A stretch of 14,943 bases of DNA from Bacteroidota bacterium. GTDB taxonomy: Bacteria > Bacteroidota > Bacteroidia > Chitinophagales > Chitinophagaceae. The DNA is taken from NCBI GenBank assembly GCA_023427575.1, contig JAEZAY010000037.1:1-14943 (forward strand). The letters run 5' to 3'. Under the pieces are notes generated by a model that saw only the letters and a program-made list of their open reading frames with translations, ran no database searches and was not told where the DNA came from. Every line of letters begins with the position of its first letter. The first letter of the stretch is position 1. Positions 1 to 7,944 of this stretch are shown piece by piece. A program made the position numbers and the translations under genes.

Positions 1-704
1 GTTATGGATATCCGGTGAAGCCGGTTGGCCTGATCTGCTCCGCATTTCGGCCCAGTGATGATGCAACCGTTTATTCATTCCTGATTCCTTCCAACTTTTT
101 TGCCGTAACCAGTCTGAATCAGGCTGCGGAAATGGTAAATACCATTCTTAAGGATTCAAAATTAGCGTCGGAGCTGAGCGCGCTTTCCAAAGAAGTGTCT
201 GCCGCCCTGCGCGAACATGCCACCGTTCAAACCAAAAAATTTGGGCGGATCTATGCTTTTGAAGTGAATGGATTTGGAAGCTATAACCTGATGGATGACG
301 CGAACGTTCCAAGCCTGTTATCATTGCCATATCTTGGAGCGATGAAAAACACTGATCCGGTTTATCAGAACACCCGGAAATATGTATTGTCGGAAGAAAA
401 TCCCTTTTTCTTTAAAGGCAAAGCCGGAGAAGGAATTGGCGGTCCGCACGTAGGACAGGATATGATCTGGCCGATGGCGATTATTATGAAAGGGCTTACC
501 AGTAACAGCGAGAAGGAAATACAGTCCTGTATCGAACTGCTGAGAAAAACCCATGGAGATACCGGGTTTATGCATGAGTCATTCCATAAGGATGATCCAA
601 AGAAATTTTCACGTGCCTGGTTTGCATGGACCAACACCTTATTTGGTGAGTTTCTTTGGAAAACATTCAATGAGAAACCTCACCTGCTGGCCAGGAATAG
701 TTAA
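1..704 (+). CDS. GH125 exo-alpha-1,6-mannosidase, 5'-truncated by window edge
   Basis: This is the C-terminal part (about 233 residues) of a glycoside hydrolase family 125 enzyme, a metal-independent inverting exo-alpha-1,6-mannosidase that trims mannose from alpha-1,6-mannan. The frame is open from base 3 and begins Y-G-Y-P-V-K-P-V-G, so the GTG at 15 is internal and the true start lies upstream. Family landmarks are RPSDDATVY, LMDDANVPSLLSLPYLG, GGPHVGQDMIWP and MHESF followed by RAWFAWTNTLFGEF. Matching distances to the C terminus with the pneumococcal enzyme (recalled catalytic acid Asp220, base Glu393) puts the acid in the SDD pair encoded at 57-62 and the base at the Glu of MHESF (576-578). 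Both catalytic carboxylates therefore appear intact. Location cannot be judged because the N terminus is missing. It lies 61 bases before the ROK gene, probably co-transcribed, and fits with the downstream GH76 and GH92. Confidence 0.93.
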   Translation, partial: YGYPVKPVGLICSAFRPSDDATVYSFLIPSNFFAVTSLNQAAEMVNTILKDSKLASELSALSKEVSAALREHATVQTKKFGRIYAFEVNGFGSYNLMDDANVPSLLSLPYLGAMKNTDPVYQNTRKYVLSEENPFFFKGKAGEGIGGPHVGQDMIWPMAIIMKGLTSNSEKEIQSCIELLRKTHGDTGFMHESFHKDDPKKFSRAWFAWTNTLFGEFLWKTFNEKPHLLARNS

Positions 705-748
705 CAGCATAAACATGCTGCGGTTTGAGTATAAACACCTGGCTGCAG

Positions 749-768
749 CATAAGTTAAACAGCTTATG
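749..768 (+). promoter_or_regulatory. Inverted repeat overlapping the ROK start codon
   Basis: CATAAG (749-754) and CTTATG (763-768) form a perfect 6-bp inverted repeat with an 8-base loop, and the right arm contains the ATG of the ROK gene. A separate short hairpin, CAGCAT-AAAC-ATGCTG, lies at 705-720 just after the GH125 stop. In mRNA the second stem could limit access to the start codon. Six-base repeats arise easily by chance, so any regulatory role is inference. Confidence 0.2.
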
Positions 769-1683
769 TATAATTCACTGATCGCCGGAGTGGATATCGG
801 CGGGTCGCATATCACCGTTGCCCTGATCGATCCTGTTAAACGCGAGATTTTAGAAGGTTCGGTTCAAAGAAGCAGAATTGATTCCGGTTCCGATACAGAA
901 ACGATTCTGAACGGATGGTATAATATCATTCGAAACAGTTATACTGCCTTCCATGCAAAACCGCAGCGTATCGGAATCGCAATGCCCGGGCCTTTTGATT
1001 ATGAAGCAGGAATATCGCTGCTAAAAGAACAGGGCAAGTACGCATCGTTATATGGAATAAATGTGAAGGAATGGCTTGCCGAACGTCTTGACATTAAAGA
1101 ACAGAATATAATCTTTAGCAATGATGCTTCCTGCTTCCTTCAGGGTGAAGTGTACAACGGAGCTGTAAAAGGGAAAAAAAAGGTAGTAGGACTTACCCTT
1201 GGAACCGGCCTGGGTTCTTCCACCTTTACGGATGAAAACGCTGTGGATGCCGATATGTGGCATCATGCGTTCAAAGATGGGATTGCGGAAGATTATCTTT
1301 CATCACGATGGTTCATCAAACGATACGCCGAGCTGAGCGGAAAAAAAATTGCCGATGTAAAATCGCTGGTGGAATCGTACCAGCTTGAAAAAGATTCGAA
1401 AATCAGCCAGGTTTTTAATGAATTTGGAACCAATCTGGCTTTATTTCTTAGTCCCCTCCTGCGCTCTAAAGAAATTTATGATGTGGTACTGGGCGGAAAT
1501 ATTTCGCAGGCATTTGAGCTATTCCACGATGCCCTGCATAAAAAGATCCGGGAAGAAGATCTTAAAGTTAATATCCGCCAAACGATCTTATGGGAGAAAG
1601 CATCCCTGCTTGGCGCCGCCAGTTTTTGTCAAAACCAGACTAACCAATTCAGACAGGCGCAATTGAGTAAAAATATTTCCTGA
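766..1683 (+). CDS. ROK-family sugar kinase-like protein without the zinc motif
   Basis: A 305-aa cytoplasmic protein of the ROK family (repressors, ORFs, kinases). It has no N-terminal DNA-binding domain, so it belongs with the kinases. Visible parts are the phosphate-binding GVDIGGSH (8-15), AMPGPFD (72-78), SNDASCFLQGE (118-128) with the likely catalytic Asp120, the second phosphate loop LGTGLGS (145-151) and VVLGGN near the C terminus. The expected zinc-binding CxCGxxGCxE segment is absent: only about 20 residues, including His166-His167, separate LGTGLGS from GIAEDYLSSRWF, which matches the sequence that normally follows the zinc loop. It starts seven residues before DIGG, as usual for the family. 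In this mannan locus it probably phosphorylates free hexose such as mannose, but the substrate is inferred. It closes the GH125 transcription unit, as a terminator follows. Confidence 0.85.
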   Translation: MYNSLIAGVDIGGSHITVALIDPVKREILEGSVQRSRIDSGSDTETILNGWYNIIRNSYTAFHAKPQRIGIAMPGPFDYEAGISLLKEQGKYASLYGINVKEWLAERLDIKEQNIIFSNDASCFLQGEVYNGAVKGKKKVVGLTLGTGLGSSTFTDENAVDADMWHHAFKDGIAEDYLSSRWFIKRYAELSGKKIADVKSLVESYQLEKDSKISQVFNEFGTNLALFLSPLLRSKEIYDVVLGGNISQAFELFHDALHKKIREEDLKVNIRQTILWEKASLLGAASFCQNQTNQFRQAQLSKNIS

Positions 1684-1711
1684 TCAGTTTTATGTTTATG
1701 GTTTTTATGAC

Positions 1712-1739
1712 AGCCGGATCTTTTGCTCCGGCTTTTTTT
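1712..1739 (+). terminator. Rho-independent terminator after the ROK gene
   Basis: AGCCGGA (1712-1718) pairs perfectly with TCCGGCT (1727-1733) around an 8-base loop, followed directly by a run of seven T (1733-1739). It starts 28 bases after the ROK stop codon. It separates the GH125-ROK unit from the SusC unit, which implies an independent promoter between about 1740 and 1869. Confidence 0.85.
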
Positions 1740-1781
1740 ATGCTCCGTTTTGAAAAAAAACCAGAATGAGATGGAGGTATC

Positions 1782-1851
1782 CTCGTTAGCGGGTTACTAT
1801 ATATAACAGTCAATCTCTGACCAGCCATTTTGGCTTCACTCAACTAACGAG
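1782..1851 (+). promoter_or_regulatory. SusC upstream region with nested inverted repeats
   Basis: The gap between the terminator and SusC holds a perfect 8-bp inverted repeat, CTCGTTAG (1782-1789) and CTAACGAG (1844-1851). Inside it lie three smaller repeats in tandem: GTTA-N7-TAAC (1793-1807), GTCA-N5-TGAC (1809-1821) and AGCCA-TTT-TGGCT (1823-1835). If transcribed, the segment could fold as a branched 5' leader ending 18 bases before the SusC ATG. As DNA, the repeats are candidate operators for the LacI protein. No convincing TTG-N19-TAnnTTTG promoter is visible; the AT-rich stretch around 1797-1806 is the most promoter-like. The shorter stems are not individually significant. Confidence 0.4.
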
Positions 1852-1869
1852 ACTAAAACAAGCAATCAT

Positions 1870-4800
1870 ATGAATATTCTCTCGCCTCATGTACACAAAT
1901 ATCCTGGCCGGGCCATAAAACGGCTAAGCAGGAAGGTACAGTACTCCGGTTTTCTTTTTATGCTGATGTGCTTTATGTCGGCCACCCTTTTTGCTCAGAC
2001 CCCGGTCACTGCCACAGGGAAAGTGATCGATGAATTCAACAACCCGGTTGCCGGTGCAACGGTTCAGGTAAAAGGAGCCGAAACCGCCACAACAACCGAT
2101 GAAGAAGGCAATTATTCTATTTCGGTTCCATCGGCATCCACCGTTCTGGTTATCACTTTTATTGGTTATGATGACAGAGAACAGGTTGCTGGGACCACGC
2201 CCGCTACCATCCGTCTGAATGTAACAAACCAGAGCCTGAACGAAGTGGTTGTGGTTGGATACGGAACGCAACGCCGGATTTCGGTTACAGGTGCCGTTGA
2301 TAAAATCGGGCCTCAGGAAATTGAGGGTAAACCTGCCGTTAACCTGAGCCAGGCCTTACAGGGCGTTTCTCCAAACCTTATTATTCAACAAAGAAATTTT
2401 GAACCAGGACAGGGATTGAATATTAATATCCGCGGCCTGGGTACTCTCGGCGATAACAATCCGCTGGTGGTTATCGACGGAATCGTTGGTGGCGATCTGA
2501 ACCTGCTGAATCCAAATGATGTGGAAAGCATCTCCGTATTAAAAGATGCCGGTGCCGCCGCTATTTACGGTTCACGCGCAGCCAATGGGGTTTTACTGAT
2601 CACCACTAAAAAAGGCCGTAAAAATCAAAAGCCAACCCTCACCTATAATGGTATTTACGGGATCACTTCTCCTAAAATCGCGGCCCAGCCGGTTGATGCC
2701 TGGAAAAATGCCTGGTACAAAAACGATTCATTGTTATACTCCGGAAGGCAGCCCGTATATACTCCTTCTGAGATCCAGGAAATCGCTGCCCGTGGCAATG
2801 GCGACTGGCGTCTTTCAAACATACTTCAAAATGCAGGGCAGCAAACGCACAGCGTCAGCATCAGAGGCGGAGGTGAAAGCAGCGCTTATGCATTGTCGTT
2901 TGGCTATATGGACCAGGAGAACAATTTTATTGGTCCCGATTATGGATGGAAAAGATATAATGTTCGCTTGAACCAGACGACCGAGCTTGGAAAATTCAGA
3001 CTGAACACCGTGCTGAGCTATGTGAAGTCGATCGGAAAAGATCATTCATCCACTGCCGGCACCCTGATCATCGATGCGATGCGGGTACCCTTACTGTACA
3101 ATTTCCAGGATTCCCTGGGGCGTTACCTTACCAATGCCGTTTCATCGGAATTTAACCCAAAATCCGTTCTGGAAAATGGCGGGTACCGCAAATTCAACAA
3201 CGATGAAATTTTCGGAAGCTTTACCGGTGAATTCGATGTTACCAAAGATTTAAAACTGAGAGGTACTTTTGGTGGTACTGTTCGTTCAAATCATACGTTC
3301 AGCCGCAGGATGGAATTGAGCTTTTTCCCCGGCGGCCGTTATGGCCAGGACAGGGAAACCGGCGATAATAACAGCAAGTCGCTTACCACAAATGTTCAGT
3401 TGATCGCGGAATATACCAGGAAGATTAATGAACATGATTTCACTATTCTGGTGGGCGGTTCAAACGAATCGTTTAAAACCGAAAGCAATAACGTACGCAA
3501 AACGCTTACGGATCCGGTTTGGGGTATTCCAACCACCGGTACCATCGTAGAAGCAAATTCCAACAACTCTACACAGGGTACTTCTGAATGGAGTCTGAAC
3601 TCGGCTTTTGGTAGAGCTTCTTATAATTACAATGAAAAATATTTTGCAGAATTCTCCGCCCGTTACGATGGGTCTTCTCGGTTTCCAAAAGATATCCGCT
3701 GGGGCTTCTTCCCTTCGGTAAGTGCCGCATGGAGAGCATCAGAGGAATTGTTTATGGAAGGTTTCCGTGATAAGGTGGGCGACCTGAAATTGCGTGCAAC
3801 CTATGGTATCCTGGGTAACCAGAATGTGGGTGCATATCAGTATCAGACTACCTATTTCAATTATAACAATGCGTATGGCTTCAACAATATAGCTGTAGGC
3901 GGTGCTGGTTTTACCCTGGGTAATCCGATGATCACCTGGGAAAAGGCAGCCACCTTTAACGTAGGTGCCGATATCACTGCGTTAAACCGTCGCCTGAATC
4001 TCTCGCTCGATTATTTCGATAAAACAACCACCGATATTCTTGTTCCAAGAGATGATGTTCCCGCGCTTTTCGGAGCAGGATTTCCTGACTACAACTCGGC
4101 TGAAGTTCGGAACAGAGGTTGGGAGCTGAACGTTACCTACCGCATTCCCGGCACTCATTTCAATCATTCATTTAATGCAAATATTGCCGATAATAAAAAT
4201 GAACTGATCAACTATACCTTCGGTGCCAGAGAACAGGTTTTGCGGAAAGAGGAATTTGAATTTGTTAGAAGAATTGGCCTGCCGATCACCGTATATCAGG
4301 GCTACAGAAGAGATGGCTATTTCCAGACCCTGGATGATATCGAAAACTATGCGAAGCCTGCGAATGCAACCGTAGTTCCCGGTGATGTTCGTTTTAAAGA
4401 TAAAAATGGCGATGGCTTAATCGATGATCAGGATAAATACATTCTTGGAAATCCCTTCCCACGCTATACATTCGGTTTTACCTATAATGTTCAATACAAG
4501 GCATTTGATGCGTTGGTATTTATCCAGGGTGTAGGTAGCAGAGACCTGATGATCCGTGGTGAACTGGTTGAACCATTCCACGTAGGTTATTCAGGTACCA
4601 TGTACCAGCATCAGACCGATTACTGGACCCCGACCAATCCAAACGCGAAATGGCCGCGGCTGGCAGAAGCAGGCAGCCCTTCAAACCAGAATAACTACCG
4701 CACCGGCTCCGATATCTATCTGTTCAATGCCGCTTATGCCAGGTTAAAAAATATTCAGATCGGCTACACACTGCCTTCTAAAATTTCCCAGAAAGCATCT

Positions 4801-4980
4801 GTTCAGAAAGCAAGGGTTTACCTCACCGGCCAAAACCTGCTGACCCTGACAGATCAAAGCTTTATCGATCCTGAAAACACGGAGTTCGGCAATAATACGG
4901 GAATGGGTACAGGAGCAAACAGCGGTCGCGCATATCCATTACCGGTATTCTATGGGTTTGGTCTTGATGTAACCTTTTAA
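1870..4980 (+). CDS. SusC/RagA-family TonB-dependent glycan transporter
   Basis: A 1036-aa outer-membrane TonB-dependent transporter that, with its SusD partner, imports oligosaccharides (here predicted mannan fragments) using TonB energy. A signal peptide ends near residue 42 (ATLFA before QTP). Next come a carboxypeptidase-regulatory-like beta domain (about 45-122, GKVIDEFNNPVAGATVQVKG), the SusC-type TonB-box region LNEVVVVGYGTQRR (123-136), the plug (about 137-250, with NINIRGLGTLGDNNPLVVID and SVLKDAGAAAIYGSRAANGV) and a long beta-barrel ending in Phe (GFGLDVTF), the usual terminal residue for BAM-assembled barrels. There is no STN domain between signal peptide and regulatory-like domain, so it should not signal through a FecR/ECF pair. 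It leads the susC-susD-susE operon, with SusD starting 20 bases downstream. Substrate specificity is inferred from the neighbours. Confidence 0.97.
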   Translation: MNILSPHVHKYPGRAIKRLSRKVQYSGFLFMLMCFMSATLFAQTPVTATGKVIDEFNNPVAGATVQVKGAETATTTDEEGNYSISVPSASTVLVITFIGYDDREQVAGTTPATIRLNVTNQSLNEVVVVGYGTQRRISVTGAVDKIGPQEIEGKPAVNLSQALQGVSPNLIIQQRNFEPGQGLNINIRGLGTLGDNNPLVVIDGIVGGDLNLLNPNDVESISVLKDAGAAAIYGSRAANGVLLITTKKGRKNQKPTLTYNGIYGITSPKIAAQPVDAWKNAWYKNDSLLYSGRQPVYTPSEIQEIAARGNGDWRLSNILQNAGQQTHSVSIRGGGESSAYALSFGYMDQENNFIGPDYGWKRYNVRLNQTTELGKFRLNTVLSYVKSIGKDHSSTAGTLIIDAMRVPLLYNFQDSLGRYLTNAVSSEFNPKSVLENGGYRKFNNDEIFGSFTGEFDVTKDLKLRGTFGGTVRSNHTFSRRMELSFFPGGRYGQDRETGDNNSKSLTTNVQLIAEYTRKINEHDFTILVGGSNESFKTESNNVRKTLTDPVWGIPTTGTIVEANSNNSTQGTSEWSLNSAFGRASYNYNEKYFAEFSARYDGSSRFPKDIRWGFFPSVSAAWRASEELFMEGFRDKVGDLKLRATYGILGNQNVGAYQYQTTYFNYNNAYGFNNIAVGGAGFTLGNPMITWEKAATFNVGADITALNRRLNLSLDYFDKTTTDILVPRDDVPALFGAGFPDYNSAEVRNRGWELNVTYRIPGTHFNHSFNANIADNKNELINYTFGAREQVLRKEEFEFVRRIGLPITVYQGYRRDGYFQTLDDIENYAKPANATVVPGDVRFKDKNGDGLIDDQDKYILGNPFPRYTFGFTYNVQYKAFDALVFIQGVGSRDLMIRGELVEPFHVGYSGTMYQHQTDYWTPTNPNAKWPRLAEAGSPSNQNNYRTGSDIYLFNAAYARLKNIQIGYTLPSKISQKASVQKARVYLTGQNLLTLTDQSFIDPENTEFGNNTGMGTGANSGRAYPLPVFYGFGLDVTF

Positions 4981-5000
4981 TTATTAAAATTCTCTCCATT

Positions 5001-6635
5001 ATGTTATATAAATATTTTAAAAGATTCACCCTTGTTTTACTGCTTGGCGGCACAGCCGTTAGCTGTAAGAAGCTGGATCTTGCACCGATAGACCGTTTTT
5101 CGGAATTAAACTTCTGGCTTTCGGATGCCAACGTGAACAATGCGCTGAACAACGTGTACAGCCGGATCTATACCAGCGGCACTTATTTTTACAATGAGGC
5201 GCTGAGTGATAATGCGTACACCCGCCTGGGCATCAGCGCGGGCATGGTGGATGCAATCGTGAGCGGAAACTTTACTCCCACATTATCCCGGTTTCAGGAC
5301 GAATGGGGATATTATTATACCGGTATCAAAGCCGCCAACATTTTCCTCGAGAACGTTGATAAGAACACAACACTTCCCGCGGAACTGAAAGAGCGAATGA
5401 AAGGCGAAGTTCGTTTCGTACGGGCCTTCCATCATTTTAAGCTCATGAACTGGTGGGGCGATATTCCTTTGCTTACAAGAGATATTACTCCGGATGAAGC
5501 CAAATCAATTACCCGTACGCCGCGTGCGGAAGTATTGAGTTTTATTCTTTCCGAACTGGATGCTGCGGCAGCAGTACTTCCGGCACGCCAGCAATATGCT
5601 GAGGCCGATCGGGGAAGAATTACAAAAGGAGCTGCCAAGGCAATGAAAGCCCGGGTTCTTTTATACGAGGGCAACCGCATGGAAGAAGTGGCCGCTATTT
5701 GTGAGGAACTGATGACCGATCAGGCTACCAATGGTAACTATAGCCTGGTTGCGAGTTATTCAAATGTTTTCAGTGCGCAGAATGAATACAATTCGGAAGT
5801 GATTCTTGATCTGCAATACGTTCCGAATCTTCGGATCAGAGGCGAACATATCGATTTTGTTCCCGTTTCAGCAGGGGCCAGAGGCAATAACCTGGCTCCT
5901 ACTCAGGAACTGGTTGACAGCTACCCAATGCTGAACGGTAAAAAAATCAATGAAGCGGGTTCCGGTTATGATGAAGCAAACCCATACGCGGGAAGAGATC
6001 CGCGACTGGCAGCAACCATCGTTTATCATGGTGCTCAGTGGACAGATCCAAACGGTACCACCCGTACCATTTATATCCGTCCCGGATCTGATCCGGACAA
6101 TGCGGCCAAAGTTGAATACAAACCATCTGGTCAGGGTACTGCCACCGGTTATTACTGGAAAAAATATTATGATCCCACTGCTGTACCCGCTTTCAATTCG
6201 GGCGGTAATCTGATCCTGATCCGTTATGCCGATGTTCTATTGATGTATGCCGAGGCAAAACAGGCTTTGGGACAAATGAATGAAGAAGTTTGGGACAAAA
6301 CCATCGGTCTTCTTCGCCGCCGTGCAGGATTCACCGATCCGGCAGCAATTTCATTCCCCAATTCCGGAAACCTTACAGAAATCATCCGTAATGAAAGAAG
6401 AGTGGAACTGGCACTGGAAGATTCCAGGATTTACGATATCCGCAGATGGGGTATCGCGGAAAATGTGTTGAACGGATGGGCTCATGGCGCCAGGTTCGAA
6501 GATCCTTCTGTTGATAACGGTTATATCAGAGCGCAGCTCAGAACTTTTGAGCCTTCCAAACATTATCTCTGGCCGATTCCCGCAGTGGAAGTAGGTAAAA
6601 ACCCGGCTCTTGGTCAAAACCCGAATTATAATTAA
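5001..6635 (+). CDS. SusD/RagB-family surface glycan-binding lipoprotein
   Basis: A 544-aa SusD-like lipoprotein that forms the lid over the SusC barrel and captures glycans at the cell surface. The signal peptide ends in the lipobox A-V-S-C with the lipidated cysteine at residue 22, followed by KKLDLAP. The N-terminal helical region carries family-typical stretches such as FSELNFWLSDANVNNALNNV and VRFVRAFHHFKLMNWWGDIP. The C-terminal part has ILIRYADVLLMYAEAK, IIRNERRVELALEDSRIYDI and the closing YLWPIPAVEVGKNPALGQNP, a hallmark of the family. Its length is normal. It follows SusC by 20 bases and precedes the SusE-like gene by 30, so the three are almost certainly one transcript. The start is fixed by the signal peptide. 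The bound sugar is inferred to be alpha-mannan. Confidence 0.97.
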   Translation: MLYKYFKRFTLVLLLGGTAVSCKKLDLAPIDRFSELNFWLSDANVNNALNNVYSRIYTSGTYFYNEALSDNAYTRLGISAGMVDAIVSGNFTPTLSRFQDEWGYYYTGIKAANIFLENVDKNTTLPAELKERMKGEVRFVRAFHHFKLMNWWGDIPLLTRDITPDEAKSITRTPRAEVLSFILSELDAAAAVLPARQQYAEADRGRITKGAAKAMKARVLLYEGNRMEEVAAICEELMTDQATNGNYSLVASYSNVFSAQNEYNSEVILDLQYVPNLRIRGEHIDFVPVSAGARGNNLAPTQELVDSYPMLNGKKINEAGSGYDEANPYAGRDPRLAATIVYHGAQWTDPNGTTRTIYIRPGSDPDNAAKVEYKPSGQGTATGYYWKKYYDPTAVPAFNSGGNLILIRYADVLLMYAEAKQALGQMNEEVWDKTIGLLRRRAGFTDPAAISFPNSGNLTEIIRNERRVELALEDSRIYDIRRWGIAENVLNGWAHGARFEDPSVDNGYIRAQLRTFEPSKHYLWPIPAVEVGKNPALGQNPNYN

Positions 6636-6665
6636 GCTAAACTATAAACCAATAAACGAATTAAT

Positions 6666-7811
6666 ATGAAAAGGTTTCTTTTAAATATTCACTCTGCCTG
6701 GATTCTCCTTGCAATTTTTGCCTTTGGCAGTTGCGATAAAGACGATCGCGACATTAACATGAATCTTTCAGAAGTAACAGCCTTCTATGCACCCAACGAC
6801 AATCTTTTTGTGAAACTGGAACCGGCAACGGCTGCCAGTGTCGGCTTCGAATGGGAACAGGCAAGAGCCGAAGACGGAGCGCTGGTTATGTATGAAGTTG
6901 CTTTCGCGAAGGAAGACGGCGATTTTTCAGCACCGGTTTATAAAATGGCCTCTGATGGAAACGGAGTTCAGAATAAACTTACTTTAAGTCATAAAGACCT
7001 GAACCGGATCGCCAGTTTCGCTGGTATTCAGTCGCTGGAAACAGGCAAGCTTAAATGGACCGTTTTGGCTTCAAAAGGAACCAACGTAAAACAGGCTTCT
7101 CTTTCCAGGACCATAGAAGTTGAAACGCCAGCGGGCTTTGCGGAAATTCCAACAGAAGTATTCATCACAGGCGATGGAACAGAAGCCGGCGCAGATCTGG
7201 CCAATGCCATCCGCATGAAATCTGTTTCTCCGGGGGTATTCGAAATTTATACTGCCCTGAAACCCGGGAACTATGGGTTTGTAAACCGTACCACCGGCGA
7301 GATTAGCCATTTCCAGGTTCAGGGTTCTTTCCTGAAAATGGGTGAGCCGGTACCAACTCCTGCAAGTTCTGAAAAAGTGTACCGCATTGAACTCGATTTT
7401 AATAATGCGGCCGTAAAGCTAACCGAAGTGGTGAAAGTAGGTTTCTGGTTTTCACCCAACAACCGGATCCAGGCGGAACTGGATTACGAAGGAAACGGAG
7501 TGTTCAAAGCAACCGATGTTCCCATTGAATTCAAACAGGAAGGCTGGGGTAGAGATGAACGTTATAAATTTCGCATGACCCTGGTGGATGCTGACGGAAC
7601 TCAGTTTGAAGAAGACTGGGGTAGCATTAACCGCGATAATAGCCGCGCTACCGCTACCACGCCAGCCGACTGGTACAATGTTTTCAAATACCAGCCCAAC
7701 CAATGGGATTACGCGTTCAAATTCCAGACGGAAGCGGATCTGAAAAACGTTGACTTAACCCTGATCTTTAGTCCGGCAGGAGCCTATACCCACCAGGTTG
7801 TAATAAAATAA
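6666..7811 (+). CDS. SusE/SusF-like surface glycan-binding lipoprotein
   Basis: A 381-aa lipoprotein in the SusE position. The signal peptide ends F-G-S-C with the lipidated cysteine at residue 23, followed by DKDD. That acidic Lys-Asp-Asp pattern resembles the surface-export signal of Bacteroidota lipoproteins. The N-terminal part (about 30-155) looks like the Ig-like SusE domain (VGFEWEQARAEDGALVMYEV, LKWTVLASKG). The remainder has two beta-rich SusE/F-type modules starting near EVFITGDGTEAG (164-175) and VKVGFWFSPNN (256-266). Aromatic residues that could stack on sugars include Trp294, Trp318 and Trp347. It probably helps SusD hold mannan chains at the surface. Such proteins vary greatly in sequence, so family assignment rests on position, size and these motifs. 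It is the last gene before the hairpin at 7837. Confidence 0.85.
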   Translation: MKRFLLNIHSAWILLAIFAFGSCDKDDRDINMNLSEVTAFYAPNDNLFVKLEPATAASVGFEWEQARAEDGALVMYEVAFAKEDGDFSAPVYKMASDGNGVQNKLTLSHKDLNRIASFAGIQSLETGKLKWTVLASKGTNVKQASLSRTIEVETPAGFAEIPTEVFITGDGTEAGADLANAIRMKSVSPGVFEIYTALKPGNYGFVNRTTGEISHFQVQGSFLKMGEPVPTPASSEKVYRIELDFNNAAVKLTEVVKVGFWFSPNNRIQAELDYEGNGVFKATDVPIEFKQEGWGRDERYKFRMTLVDADGTQFEEDWGSINRDNSRATATTPADWYNVFKYQPNQWDYAFKFQTEADLKNVDLTLIFSPAGAYTHQVVIK

Positions 7812-7836
7812 CCGGTAAGAGAAGATTTAAGAGATT

Positions 7837-7886
7837 CCGCCATGACCAGAAATTTACGTTTTCTTAGCATGGCGGTTTCTTATTTT
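7837..7886 (+). terminator. Long hairpin with T-rich tail between SusE-like and GH76 genes
   Basis: CCGCCATG (7837-7844) pairs perfectly with CATGGCGG (7868-7875). Inside, AGAAA (7848-7852) pairs with TTTCT (7860-7864) after a symmetric 3x3 internal loop, leaving a 7-base loop. A tail of mostly T (7876-7886) follows. It starts 26 bases after the SusE-like stop and 108 bases before the GH76 ATG. It may act as a terminator or partial attenuator, letting susCDE be made in excess of the enzymes, or as a 3'-end stabiliser after processing. The tail is interrupted by C and A, so full termination is uncertain. Confidence 0.6.
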
Positions 7887-7944
7887 CAAACATAAAACCG
7901 TTCCGATCCGGACTAACCATATCAGTGATCGTCAGAAAAATCAT

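Noticed and set aside
15..704. GTG at 15 as a true start of a 229-aa protein
   Set aside because: The open frame continues to the window edge and the residues before it (Y-G-Y-P) continue the GH125 motif, so the gene is truncated by the window and GTG is internal.
1782..1851. Cloverleaf-like layout as a tRNA
   Set aside because: Stem lengths and loops do not fit; there is no T-loop TTCRA consensus, no 7-base anticodon loop on a 5-bp stem and no proper acceptor end.
1870..4980. SusC as a sigma-factor-signalling receptor
   Set aside because: The mature protein begins directly with the carboxypeptidase-like domain; there is no STN domain to contact a FecR protein.
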